Assembly (NCBI GenBank): GCA_037102815.1
Contig: BTPP01000011.1
Location: 620,001 to 684,000 of the forward strand
From: Neurospora intermedia
Lineage: Eukaryota > Ascomycota > Sordariomycetes > Sordariales > Sordariaceae
DNA: 64,000 nucleotides
Direction: 5' to 3'
Numbering within the stretch: the first letter of the stretch is position 1; the number at the start of each line of letters is the position of its first letter. The position numbers and the translations under genes were made by a program. Shown piece after piece: positions 48,440 to 60,048 of this stretch. Below the pieces are notes generated by a model that was not told the DNA's origin, did no database searches, and was given only the letters and a program-made list of their open reading frames with translations.

Positions 48440-49743
48440 TTGTGGATTGGACTACCTTCTTTTTACAACTACCTGGAGTTTGCAGGGCAGATACAGGGCA
48501 GTTCAGGGTATTAGACTGGATACCTAGGTACCTACCTATATGTACACGCGATTTCGTCTTTGGTTGTTTTCGGTTTGGATTTTCGGTATTGGTAGCCAAA
48601 TGCTATCCTCGCGGTCCGCTGAACAGCGATTTTTGGGTGCACATGCGTTTAGCGGGATTTGTCACTCACCTGACAATAGTGCTTCGACTAAGTACTCTTC
48701 GCAAGCTTTGGTTGTTCCCGGCTTCGTGGGCTGCCGTAGGAATTCTAATCTTTCTGTGGTGGTTTTCCAGAAAAGCATGCGATCGATCGGCTTTCCTGGC
48801 GGTTACTCCCTCTTTTGTTGTCCAATGAACGAAAGGAAAAGGAATAAAAAGAAGAACGATGACCCAAACAATTAACAGTCTGGATGGACCTTGACGCCGA
48901 AAAAGATGAATGCCACCAGCAGGCCTTCTAGCGGCATCAACAAAGCGTTTGTTCGAGGAGTACCATTATCTCATCTCCCTAGGGGGACAATGAACGAAGG
49001 GAGTCACGCGGAGCTCTCGTACAAGTCTCGGGACGTGAGGAATGCAGTGTTCGTTCCTACCTATCCCGAATGAAAAACTGGCGCAAGAGCTTTGGGGAGC
49101 TGGGTAGGTAATCCTGCGAACGTGATGGATCTTTTTCAGGAAAGGCGGTGACGTTAATGGATCCTGATTCTAAGTCTGTCAGAGCGGTGAAAGTGTTTGG
49201 CATAGGCATTTCGATGGATCAGGATCCTGGGACGGAATGCGAACGAACCGATGAAAGGTTTCTTTGGGTCATATGGAGGAGGATGGATGGACGAATGAAG
49301 CCACCCCTGGTAGGATGAACGACTAAAGGAGGTACTTGGGTATAATGAGGCGGGTCTTATCATCAAAGAGCGAAGGAAGGAAACTGTATAGGATTTTCGA
49401 AGATCAGTACTTGAGCGCTAGAAATAAATCATCTCAAGATGGGGTTTACTATTGTATTTTCAATTAATGTTCAGCTCTTTAGCGTTTTCAGCGTGGATAA
49501 TCGTTTGCACTTTCATTACAAATTCACCTCTGGGAGGATTGCATTTCCTTGCAGCAAAGTGTCAGTCACTCCTTATATTCATCGCCAGAACCGTCTTTGA
49601 ACCTCGAAGTAAACATGATGTAGACCAAATTCAACCTCATTCTGATAAAAATTTTGTATTCCGAATGAGACAAAAACATAGCATATCGACGCGAGTCAGG
49701 CAACAAACCCACAAAAACTTCAGCGCAAAAAGAACAGAATTCT
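48440..49743. other. intergenic, no gene seen
   Basis: This follows the acidic protein gene. A 133-codon frame at 48,427-48,828 has no ATG start and no motif. The rest has only short frames. The last 100 bases lead into the tRNA gene (its 3' side). Confidence 0.45.
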
Positions 49744-49828
49744 TGGACGAGCTGGGAATCGAACCCAGGACCTTTCGCATGCTCGGAAACATGCTAAGCG
49801 AACGCTCTACCAACTGAGCCACACGCCC
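49744..49828 (-). tRNA. tRNA-Ala (AGC) with 12-base intron
   Basis: On the minus strand it starts GGGCGTGTGGCTCAGTTGG and ends CTCGTCCA. The D arm (GCTC/GAGC), anticodon stem (TTCGC/GCGAA), variable loop AGGTC and T arm (CTGGG TTCGATT CCCAG) all fold. Box A and box B promoters (TGGCTCAGTTGG and GGTTCGATTCC) are present. The anticodon is AGC, with a 12-base intron TGTTTCCGAGCA one base after it, at the usual position. The acceptor stem has the G3:U70 pair that marks alanine tRNAs, and one T-T mismatch at 6:67. The mature length is 73. Confidence 0.95.
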
Positions 49829-51670
49829 CGATTGATGTTGAACAAACCGCACGATAGTACCTAAGACGCTGCATGAGTCAAGGGAAGGTGGGAGGGATTT
49901 TGGGTTCGTTGCACGTTTGGAAAAAGAGGAGGAGTGGATGAAGCTTTATACGTTAATTTTCTGTTAGAGTAATTGATACTTGCTGGAGTTAGTGGAGTTC
50001 TCAGGCATTGACTCAGCTACTATGAAGATAGAGTAGCTAGGTATGCACTTGTGCTAGTATGGTAGACTGGTACCTCTAGGAAATGAAATATTAAAGGAGG
50101 ATTGTAACTGGCACCTGCTCGAGATACATAATGTAAGGCAGCTAACTTACCATGGTACTGCCGTGAATAGGTAGCTATCCTGAGCACATAAGACTTTCCT
50201 ATCATGTCTCTGGAGTTTTACTATCACCGTTACTAGCTAGAGTCAAGCTCCCTGGTAGGCAGAGGGCGGAGGGCAGAGAGCGGAAGTGTAGGTATCATTC
50301 CCCTGTCTTCCTTGGTTCCCCTATATAATTCAAGGGTCCTGGGTCCCTGATTAAGCCGCTTGTCTAAAAATCATATGTCTTCTTTGAGGTTCGACCATGG
50401 TGTCCCAAGCCTAAATGAGTTGTGGCAATTGTCTCCCCTTACATTATCACAGTCACTCACAGATAAATTCTGGGTACCCTCGTGGTGTGCGAATTCGTCT
50501 TCATGTAGGGGAGCCCAATACCGTTGTACTCAGATGCGCCAGGTGGTTGTTCCCGCTCCGCTACTAAATCCTACACTACAAGGTACGGAAGATATGTAGT
50601 GTACCGTAACACGCCAAACCAATTTCAAGATAACGACAAGCTTCCGTCTGTCCTTATTGCGCAGCTCCTGAAAGTGGCTTAGTCATCCAGTGAGGCCAAG
50701 TGTTGGTGCTCACATAATGGTACAGCGGCGGCACTCGAAAGTCGAGAAGTCCATAAGGCAAGGATCCATTGGACTTATGTCACCAGAAAAGCAAAACAGT
50801 GAGGACATCAATAAGGACAGCACTGGCCATGCCAAAAGACCAGGCGCACACCCGCCATCAACAGCTTGTGAAGTCGATATCAAGCGGAACGAGCCAATAA
50901 CAACTGAAACTTATCAGTCAATGTTGATCAAATCGACATGTAACGTCAAAGTAAACTATAGGATACCACGGCCCTACATGAAGTTGTCATCGAGCTATCA
51001 CATGTAATCGATGGCGTGCCTGGGCTACAGTGTGAACCTGCCCCTGAGTGGCGTTCCTCCCAACAGAACGGACGCTAACAATCAATGGTAATGACCTGCA
51101 GTTTGACCATTCAGGGGGTCTTTGTGCACTGTGGTATAAGTTTCAATGAACCGTCAGCGCCATTGACCGTTAGTAAGTGACCGTAATGATAAGGTGGAAG
51201 CACAACGGCTGGGTTCGCTATTTTGGACGACTTTGTCTTTCTGGGGGCCTCATTCTGGTAAGCATTGTGGTAATCTCCCTGCAAGACGCCGCACTTCTGC
51301 GACCCCGCCGCGTCACAATCATGAAGTTCAACTTTGGGGATGTAATAAGCACCCCCACGAATGCCACCAAATACAGTGCTCGTCTATGCGGCGTCCATAG
51401 TCCCCGGTCAAGACCTAGTTATATGGATGAGTGATGAACGAGCAACATCACCAAACGTAGATAAGCTAGGCCTAACAGACAAATGCAGTGATATGGCGGG
51501 TTTGTGGTGACGATCATTCTATGGGCTATCAGTAAGCGCACAGCGAGACTTGCCAGAAGATAAGAATGCTCGGAATATCATGGAGGAAAAGACCACTTGA
51601 GCCATGTATGCTACACTGGATACCCTGATTCCTCAGACCCAAGGACATCGACATCTCAAACACAAGGACA
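49829..51670. other. intergenic, no gene seen
   Basis: About 1.8 kb of rather AT-balanced sequence with frames below 106 codons. None carries a motif. The region just before 51,671 is the promoter of the terpene-cyclase-like gene; no clear TATA box was found. I see no RNA gene or repeat of note. Confidence 0.45.
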
Positions 51671-53352
51671 ATGGCCACTACACCATATGACACCATCATT
51701 TTCGACCTTGGGGACGTGCTCTTTGACTGGGATGAGCCACAAGACGTTGCGTCCCTTGTCACGTTGCCAAAGGGTGCCATGCGAAAAATGATGAACTCGA
51801 CCACTTGGCATGACCTCGACCGTGGTCTCCTACCAGCGGAGGAAGCCTACAAGGTGAGCAGGTCCCTCGCTTTCACGACCTTTGTGCCCCAAGACTAACC
51901 AAAGTCGAAAAGGTCATGGGCGAGGAACTCCACATCGAGGCATCACTGGTACAACAGGCCATTGATGTAGCTGCCTGCTCGCTACGCGTCAATGAGCAAT
52001 GGGCAGAGCTGATGAAACAGCTCGCGGCAAAGCTTGGGCTGAAGGTGTATGCCTTGTCCAACATCTTCAAGGAACATTTCGAGTACATCCGTACGCTGCC
52101 GTTCCCATGGGAAGCATTCACTCGCGTCTTTACCTCCGCGGCCGCCGGTATGCGCAAACCGGATACCTGTTTCTACCAGTGCGTGATCAAAGAGACTGGA
52201 TGCGATCCTAGCCGTACCATCTTCCTCGATGACCGCACCGAGAACATGGTTGCTGCTAGATCTTTGGGCATTCGGAGCAATATCGTAACAGAAAACGAGA
52301 GGACCAAGGAAGGAAGGATATATCGATTCCTTAGGAACGTGGTCTTGGGGGAACCCATTGCCCTTGCAGAAGCCTTCCTACATTCCCAGAGCGGAAAGCT
52401 GGATTCTGTCTACTCTGAGGAGGGGGTGGTTTTCAAGGACAACTTTGCCCAACTGCTGATATGGGGGCTGACTGATATGGAAGATATCGTTTCCCTTTTG
52501 TGGCCGGATGGAACGCGCTGGAAGGGATCATCGCGATGTTCGTCTCTAGATGACGATGCCTCCGTGGCCAGCTCAACCGACTCTGCTGTCGTCCTTAACG
52601 ACAAGGCCAGGACAGGTAGAAAGTCACGCCCTCTTCAAGATGGCCTGTGGAACTACTTCACCGAGAAGCCAATCGGGACCACGGAGACATTCCCAGCCGA
52701 CGTCGATACCACCTCGATCGCCTACCTGACCATTCCGCAAGAGCACCTGCACAGAGTTGCCGATCCCAAGCTGGTTCTGGATGCCATGATCTCCAACGTA
52801 AACGTCGATGGGATCATGCAGGTGTACTTTACAAATGACAGGCCACGCATCTGCGCTATTGTCAGTGTGAACATGCTTCGGTTCTTCCTGAAATATGGTG
52901 GTGATGATCTAGATCTGGACACAGATCCCCGGCTTGCTGCCACACTGAACTTTGTCATCAACTGCCTTGTCAACAATGCAGTGATAAATGGCACACGCCA
53001 TTACACGACAACTGAAAGCTTCCTTTACTTTCTCAGCTTGTTCTTCGACGAGCTTAGGACACAGGCCGAAAAGAACCCGACCAAGAATGCCAATGTGCGT
53101 CAGACATTCCAACGACATATCAATCACTTGCTGGTGCAGTCGTTGAGGAAGCCTGCTAACCCGTTGGCTCTGGCGATGCGGGTGCGCGCTTGTCAGGTAT
53201 TCGGTATCGACAGAGACCTCCTCAAATGTGAGATGGACGAACTGCTTGTCCTTCAAGAGGAAGATGGAGGATGGCCGGCGGGTCACTTCTGCAAAGCGGG
53301 AAGGACGGGTGCTGTTATTGGTAGTCGGGGCTTTACGACAGCAGTGGCTTAG
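51671..53352 (+). CDS. HAD-type terpene cyclase, AstC/drimane-synthase-like (540 aa)
   Basis: Exon 1 is 51671..51853 and exon 2 is 51913..53352 across a 59-base intron (GTGAGC...GAAAAG), giving 540 residues. The N-terminal HAD domain shows FDLGDVLFDWD (D12), YALSNIF (S110), GMRKPD (K143) and the acidic pair FLDDRTEN (D167/D168). The C-terminal part carries DVDTTS (324-329), the class II terpene-cyclase acid motif, and ends with EEDGGWPAG and IGSRGFTTAVA. This arrangement is known from Aspergillus AstC and drimenol/albicanyl-type synthases, which make drimane sesquiterpenes from farnesyl diphosphate. A TAG follows TTAVA, but the same frame continues RILKECEREVIPTDR before the next stop. The last residues may thus be lost. 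The product is not known. Confidence 0.85.
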
Positions 53353-53846
53353 CGAATTCTGAAGGAATGCGAGCGTGAGGTTATCCCTACAGATAGGCTG
53401 AATCGCTGACAAGGCGTAGAGTGCCCCTAGGCATCCAATTCTGTCATGGCCACCTCTGTTTACATCCCACATTCGGACTCGAAGGCGGTGGCGCGGCGGC
53501 GCGGTGCTAATTGGACACATCGGACTCCAGGAACTCAGCTCGACAGGCCCAAGCCAAGGGAGGAAGGCAACCGTGATGGTAGGACCTGCCGTGTCACCGC
53601 GGACTCCAGGAACCCAGCTCGACAGGCTCAAGTCCACGGGGAAAGGTAACCGTGTTAGTAGAACCTGCCGTGTCACCAAGGCCAAGCCCTAGGCAAGAAT
53701 ATAAGCCGTATCATGGGCGTTGGTTTTCGATCAGGCTTTCGTCTTTTCCTTCTTCTTCTTCTGTCCATACTCTTGACTGTGTTGGAAGCACGACTTCCTC
53801 CCTCACCAATTTTTGGCTTGTTGCCAGTACAACTGCAACCGGTATC
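53353..53846. other. intergenic with 79-bp tandem repeat
   Basis: This lies between the cyclase and the membrane protein gene. It begins with what seems to be the lost C-terminal end of the cyclase frame (to about 53,400). It contains the tandem repeat at 53,521-53,678 and the leader of the next gene, which includes a TTC-rich stretch at 53,735-53,765. Confidence 0.5.
53521..53678 (+). repeat. two tandem 79-bp repeats
   Basis: Copy one (53,521-53,599) and copy two (53,600-53,678) both begin CGGACTCCAGGAAC and contain CAGCTCGACAGGC, GGTAACCGTG-like and ACCTGCCGTGTCACC segments. They differ by about ten substitutions. The function is unknown; it could be a regulatory duplication upstream of the next gene. 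Confidence 0.8.
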
Positions 53847-54722
53847 ATGAGCCGCACTCAGTGGGACGATGGCCTGCACGTAGTAAACGGTACAGATGCC
53901 CCAGAAGCTGTTCTCCTTGGGTCCCAGGTACCCAAAGAGCCGGTCTCGACAAGAGAGACATCGACATATCGGCAGTACAGCCCGCTGATGCGACCAAATT
54001 CCCCCGGGAAGCAAGATGAGGAACAGCGTGGACACTTCCTACTACGATCCGGCGCATCTTCGCCAGGCCTGGAAACGGCCACCCCAAAAAGAAGGATCTG
54101 CGGCCTACGGAGGTCCACGTTTTTCTTGACAGTGGCGCTTCTGGCTGTGATTGTGATTGCGGCTGTCGGAGGCGGTGTGGGTGGATTTATCGCGGTCAAA
54201 AATGCGAAAAGGTAAGCGGGGATGTTCGAGTCGCCATGTATTTCTTCCGGCTGTAGCTGACGGTCGCGAACCAGCCCTGCGCCCTCGAACACGACGACGA
54301 CAGTGCCCTCCACCACAATAGACTTCATTAGGACGGTCCCAACCGAGGGCGTTCTTGCGTTCGACTGCGCAGCCGTCGCGTCCAGTGGCAACCCGGTTAT
54401 AACGCTGGGTACGAAGAACTGGGAGTTCGGCGTGGGCTGCAATCAGAACTTGAAGGATAGTGCGAACCTCGCCGGTTTGATAGCTTATTCGTTCGAGGAA
54501 TGTCTCCGCTCGTGTGCACATACGAACTTGTTAACGAACAATACGTGCGTCGGCTTAGCTTTCAACGGGGATTTGTCGCTGTTTGTGGGGGAGCATTATG
54601 GGAACTGTTTCTTGAAGAAGACCTTGAAGAGTCCCAAACCGGAAAGTAAATCGTTGGTTGCGATAGCGACTGTGGTGTCGTCATGGACCGACCTGTCACC
54701 GGCCGCTACGACAGCGAGTTAG
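53847..54722 (+). CDS. single-pass membrane protein with cysteine-rich ectodomain (270 aa)
   Basis: Exon 1 is 53847..54211 and exon 2 is 54275..54722 across a 63-base intron (GTAAGC donor, GCTGAC branch, ACCAG acceptor), giving 270 residues. The first 90 residues are hydrophilic. One transmembrane helix spans about residues 91-117 (FFLTVALLAVIVIAAVGGG), preceded by KRR and LRR, which puts the N-terminus inside the cell. A threonine-rich stalk (SNTTTTVPSTT) follows. The outer domain has six cysteines, including FDCAA, VGCNQN, ECLRSCAH, NNTCVGLAF and GNCFLKK, with a PAN/apple-like feel. Such proteins are common in Sordariales; the function is unknown. Confidence 0.75.
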
Positions 54723-57700
54723 TCTCAGACCCCAAACCTGCTGGACCTCCGAAACCTCATCCTACACCCCACGAGCGGAGGCGGGGGGGTAGTGTTACAG
54801 AGACTACAGCGAGTGTGGTGTCGGCAGCGTCCTCGGCATGAGGTCGGGTATTGTACAAGACGTGGAGGGCAGCCATCGGGAGATCAAGGCGGGCAGTATG
54901 TTGAGGGCGTTTTCCGGCGTGTGACGACTGGAATTGATCCAGGGATTAGTGAGCAACAAGATATCCAAATGCCGTATATTTTTAATGCCGGTCAAAGGGG
55001 GAGGAATCGACCAAATCGAGTGTTTTTCTCAAGTTGCAAGAGACGCCTTGCACTTTGTCGAGTTGCTGATGCTGGGAAGTCATCGGGGAAAATGGAAGAG
55101 GGGAAACGACAACGCGGGGTTCCGTGGAAACGTGCTACGTCCAGTTCGGCGACGGTCAGTGCGAGCATTCGTGCTACAGAAAATGGGGTTAAGATACTCC
55201 ACAAAAATGGTTACCCCCGCACAGTTTACTACTACCGTAAACCACAGTACGCATTTTCTGTACACCTACTTGGTGACATCAGATCGTATGCAACAACAGA
55301 AATACAACCTCACCTTTGAAATATATGACAAACCATACAACAACTGTTCATTCCATCGACATCAGACGACCGTCCTGTGCAGCCTCAACCTCGCGCTTAT
55401 TCTTGTCTGCTCTTGTTCCCCCATTAGAAACCGCCTGTCGACTCAAGCTAGTTCACCCCTCCCTTCAAACCTCTCTTCTCGTGGCGCTTTTCTTCTCTCA
55501 CCTCGGCCCTCACTACCCCTGGTTCCAGTCCAAAGGGACTGTTCCAGCCGGTGAGGGTACGTCGTCTTTCAACCAAGCTACTGAGAATATAGAGTGGAAT
55601 AATTGGAGTATACTCGTAACTTCGAACGATTACAGCAGTAACGTTTTATGTGTACGTGTGACGGGAAAAAACTTCCACTTGATAAAAACAGAAAAACGGA
55701 GGTAACAATTTTCCAGCGTATATATACTTAGCGTATGTCAGTCGGTGGTACTGCTGGGGTTATAGTGGACTTATGGCAAACTGCAGGGGCAGAGGCCTAA
55801 TACTAGAAGAAACCCACTGTAAGCTCAGGCGCCCTTATCAGCCAGGATCGGGCCATTGCTGAGTTTGCCAAAACACGCAAGGAAAGAAGAGCACACAATT
55901 CCACGGAGGACACTCATAAATTATATCACCACGATCAAGCTGGGAAGGAAGAAGCCATTGGAATGACTTGCCACCGGGCTCTAGGTTCCATCTTACTCGT
56001 TACGTCCTTCTATCACAAGATACATAACTAAATCAGCGAGGCCCAAAATATGATAGGCCTTCGCTGACTTTGAATCATCCTCGAAACTTTAGAGATGATG
56101 CAATTGACTTCCTACCTCTATACCTTGCTCATTCTTCCTCTTATCATATGTACAGAATACCGTATCCAAGGCCCCAAGAGCTACAGGGCCCACGAGGAGC
56201 GCGAAAACATAACCAGCTATCAAGGCTTTGGGAACAGAGAAGCCTGCACCGGCACGACCTGTGGGTAGATTAGCAATTAGCTCCCGCGGACGTGAACTAA
56301 ACAGTCCGATACCGCACTTGTTCCATGGTCTCGGTATTGGCCGGAACGAGACAGGCCCGCAGAAAAGGCAAAGGGAGTTCAAGATGGAGACTGATGGTTG
56401 GAAACAAGAACCACGACTAAGCGAAGAGGAATGAATGGAGACGTTCCCAGCTTCCTGCATGTAGACGTCCGTTTAAGAAGGTAACATCGGACTTGGTCCC
56501 CTACCGTTACAGTCTCGCCTGCCCCTGCCTTTGCGGCTGTCACCGTGCCACCAACCTATCCAAACACCCCGGATTTTCACCAGAGGGCTAGTTTCCCACA
56601 CTTAAGTTCTTCCACCTCTCTCTCAATTCATCATGACTCATACTTTTACATTTGATACGCACTGTGGTCCATGTTCTGTCAGCATCCGACATCGCCCCGA
56701 TTCATGACCCGCAAACGCGCGTTTACTACCCAACTCAAGAGCGTAGAGGTAGATCCAAGGAGCTTCTCTCTGAATAAGGTGGCTCGGTCGTTTCTAGACC
56801 ATCTGAACTGTATGATAACCGCGACAGAGTTCCTGCAAGACGGTTGGGGATCAAAAAAGCCATGTTACAGTCCGCTCATCCGGTCCTGCAAGTTTGGCGA
56901 GCAACGGGGTCTGAGTTACAGTATTGTACCTAAAGGATAGCTCTTGGGAAGCGAACTGGACTGATATGTAGGTCGAGGCTCAAGAAGAGCTGGGGGCTGT
57001 CTATTTATATTACCTTGCGTAGTGTATGTAACCTATCCCATATCTTTTATACGTTGGACCCTATCCCAGACCCTGCAAGTCCACTCACACTAGGAACTAG
57101 AAAGCTAGAGGTATGACCCGGCCCGCCCCCTCCCTCCCTCCGACCTCTAACGGCGGCGGCGGTTGCATAGATACCTTGTCTTATCTCATCATTGGCTGTG
57201 AAGCTAACAGTCTTTCGTATCTCTCGGAGGAAGCCGTACATGGCGTTCTCAAAGTGTATAAATAGGTATCCACCCCAGGAACGGAACCTCGTGCCGGCGA
57301 AGGTAAGTGCAAGTCGCGGCCCGGGCCACCTACTTCGACGATGTGGATCCTGTTCCGAGAACCACTACACTCTAGCGACCCCCAGATTTACCGCCATCTC
57401 TCACAATCTCTTTAATGGTGAAAGTCATCTTTCCAATGCGCCCAGCAGAGAATTTACCTAGGGGACTTGGCGACGGGGGCTGTCAGCTAAGCTTTCCGCT
57501 CACAACGTCAATGAATACTAGGTACCAAGGCTAGGGCTTCTGAGGTCTCTGCGAACTCAGGTTATATCCATGTCCTGCAGAGAAATGGGGACATCCGATT
57601 TGCTCAGACGTGCATGACGCTAAAAAGATAAACTTTGACGGATAAAGGGATGTCAGTACCTATTGTCGGTGGTACCTATCGTACGCTGCGACGCCGTTGC

Positions 57701-58830
57701 CCATGGTTTCATGAACATCATCAAGTCTCTTGATCTTAAAATCCCCAAGTCAGCCACGTCCTCTCAAGCGAAGCTCAGCGCCTCCGAAAGCATACCTACC
57801 TAGGTAGTCATTGTTACAAACGAGGGGTCGTGATCCGAAAACGCCCAAACTAACGAGCTATTTCATTGCCCATTTTCCAGGAAAGATATCGATCATGTTA
57901 TTGTACGAGACATAGTAATCCATCCGCAGACCAGTGTACATGCTAGCATTGGGGGCCCAACGCTACCAAACCCAACGCACAGCCAAGGCAGTACAGTACA
58001 TACGCGACTCGAGCCCCTAGTGACAAAATGTTCTGACGAATCCTGCATTCGCGCACCGTCATGAACTTCTTGAAAGTTGAAACCCAGCTTCTTTGCATAT
58101 CAAGTCATCACTGTACCCAAGCAACAAACAAACCCACCATCTCACTCGCTACCGCAGCAGCATAACCGTTGTCGCTGTAACGCTATCTATCCTCTTCCAG
58201 TGTCGTGGTCAAACGGCGGGCATGATGCATGCATGGCAGGGGGACGAGTGCAATATCATACGAGGATGGCCGACGGACAGGGATTCCCGAGAATGGATGT
58301 AAGATGATTGGCTGGACTGGGAAGGGGTGACGTTGATTTAAAGACTTTTATGACGGTGCGAATACAACTTTCCCGTGTACCGTACAGTCAAATCTGCAAC
58401 TAGTACACTACATACAACGGTCGAAGCTGTCGTGGTTGCAATGTGATCGCTATATTGCGGTTATCGTTATTTTGGGTAGTGTCGAGGATGCCAGGGCAGG
58501 CTCAGGGCAGGTACTTGAGTGCTGAAAAGTGGTGGTTAAGATACGGCTAGGGGGTGAGTGGTGATTGATGTTTTCAAAGTCTACCACCTAGACTAACGGG
58601 TATAACGATCATCATACTGGATAGACAAGATTTTGAGCGTGATGCTAATAATAGCCAATACCCAGCATACTGCTGAAAGCTTCAAACCAATGGAACAGTG
58701 GCGATGACATTTGATCGTTATGTCCAGGTTATCGTTGTACCTTGTCTGATGGTGAATAGCCGACTGGACTGAAAATGTTGAGTAGACCAGGACGAGCGGG
58801 TTGTGACGGGACATGCCCATTTCTCGCTGC
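54723..58830. other. 4.1-kb region without a supported gene
   Basis: Frames up to 206 codons at 54,792-55,705 overlap each other and lack motifs. On the minus strand at 56,089-56,460 there is a protein-like stretch (GAGFSVPKALIAGYVFALL) after a possible CCCACAG acceptor. It could be an exon of a decayed membrane protein, but no start or partner exon is convincing. At 57,047-57,241 (minus) another short frame begins MYGFLREIRKTVSF. I call none of these. The end holds the UbiA promoter. Confidence 0.4.
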
Positions 58831-58838
58831 ATAAATAG
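58831..58838 (+). promoter_or_regulatory. TATA-like box of the UbiA-family gene
   Basis: ATAAATAG lies 36 bases before the ATG at 58867. It argues that the earlier in-frame ATG at 58813, which precedes the box, is not the start. Confidence 0.5.
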
Positions 58839-58866
58839 AGAGAGAGCCAAACCCTTCTTATCGGTC

Positions 58867-60048
58867 ATGACTTTCCAGTCTGCGGTACAGCAAGCTCCCC
58901 TCACATTCCCAAGAGTCAAGACTCAAGAGACACCCCGCAAAAGCCAGCCGATCATGTCTACGACTCTTCACAACAAGCCAATTCCGGCTCTAGGACGTCT
59001 TTGGTCCATGTTCGGCACCAGATCATGGCACCCAAGCACTTCAACCCCTAAGCCCAAGTCAGATGATGACGACGTAGATTCCCGTTCCCCGGAATCCCTC
59101 CATCAAAAGCCCCTTCTCCCCGCTGGAAGCCTCACGGGGAACGTACTCGCCATGATCCGCATCATCTGGACCTTCACCAAGAACGACCTCTTTACCTTCT
59201 CTCTCCAATGCGTATTCTTCGGCGTCGCCCTCTCCTTCGCCAAAGACGCAAGAACGGCACCCGACCCCCCCACGTTCAACCAAGTCCTCTCCCGGCTCCC
59301 GGGTAGCTGTCTCATCCAGTTCATGAGCCAACTCCTCACCAATCTCGACAACCAGCGTGAGCCCGCCTCGGTCATTGAGGACCGCATCAACAAGCCATGG
59401 CGGCCCATCCCCTCGGGCATGATCACGCCCGACCAAACCCGCCGCCTGCTCCTTTGCCTGGTTCCAGTGTACTTGGCCCTCGGCTATGCCCTGGGCGTTT
59501 GGGAAATCGCACTGGTCATCGTCACTATCAACTTCATCTACAACGACCTCGGCGGCTCGGGCGAGCTTCTGGTGCGGGACATCGTGCTGGGTATCGCGTA
59601 CATTATCCACCAGATCGGTGCGCTGCAAATCACACTCGGGTCGGGAGAGTACCGTACGGACATGGCGGGGGATCTGGTCAGCCCGAGGGGATACGCGTGG
59701 GCGGCCATGAGCGGCTTGCTCGTCGTCACGACTATCCCGATTCAGGACATCAAGGACCAGGAGGGCGACCGGCAGCGGGCGAACCGCAAGACGATGCCGC
59801 TTGTCATTGGTGAAACGGCGACACGCTATTATCTGGCCGTGATGATCCCGTTTTGGGCGGTGGTGGGAACCGTATTTTGGGGGACGCCGGTGTGGTATGC
59901 CGTGCCTCTTGTGGCGTATGGGTTGTATATTTCGTGGCGGCTGCTGACCATGAGGAATCCGGTGGATGATGAGGCGAGTTGGAGGAACTGGACTCGTTGG
60001 CAGCTGCTTGCGTATGCGTTGCCTGCTGTGAGCGCGCTCACCGAGTAA
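58867..60048 (+). CDS. UbiA-family membrane prenyltransferase or terpene cyclase (393 aa)
   Basis: A single exon. I chose ATG 58867 because a TATA-like box lies just upstream; an ATG at 58954 is an alternative. After about 90 hydrophilic residues come eight or so membrane helices. The first acidic loop (about residues 160-182) reads NLDNQREPASVIEDRINKPW followed by RPIPSG, a UbiA signature. The second is QDIKDQEGDRQR with D294, D297 and D301, followed by KTMPLVIG. This is the layout of fungal UbiA proteins such as aromatic prenyltransferases and the membrane terpene cyclase Fma-TC. The substrate is unknown. It lies 5.5 kb from the HAD-type terpene cyclase, so a shared terpenoid pathway is possible. 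Sequence is intact. Confidence 0.85.
   Translation: MTFQSAVQQAPLTFPRVKTQETPRKSQPIMSTTLHNKPIPALGRLWSMFGTRSWHPSTSTPKPKSDDDDVDSRSPESLHQKPLLPAGSLTGNVLAMIRIIWTFTKNDLFTFSLQCVFFGVALSFAKDARTAPDPPTFNQVLSRLPGSCLIQFMSQLLTNLDNQREPASVIEDRINKPWRPIPSGMITPDQTRRLLLCLVPVYLALGYALGVWEIALVIVTINFIYNDLGGSGELLVRDIVLGIAYIIHQIGALQITLGSGEYRTDMAGDLVSPRGYAWAAMSGLLVVTTIPIQDIKDQEGDRQRANRKTMPLVIGETATRYYLAVMIPFWAVVGTVFWGTPVWYAVPLVAYGLYISWRLLTMRNPVDDEASWRNWTRWQLLAYALPAVSALTE

Noticed and set aside
48427-48828. 133-codon plus-strand frame after the acidic protein
   Set aside because: No ATG start and no recognisable motif; it probably lies in the 3' flank.
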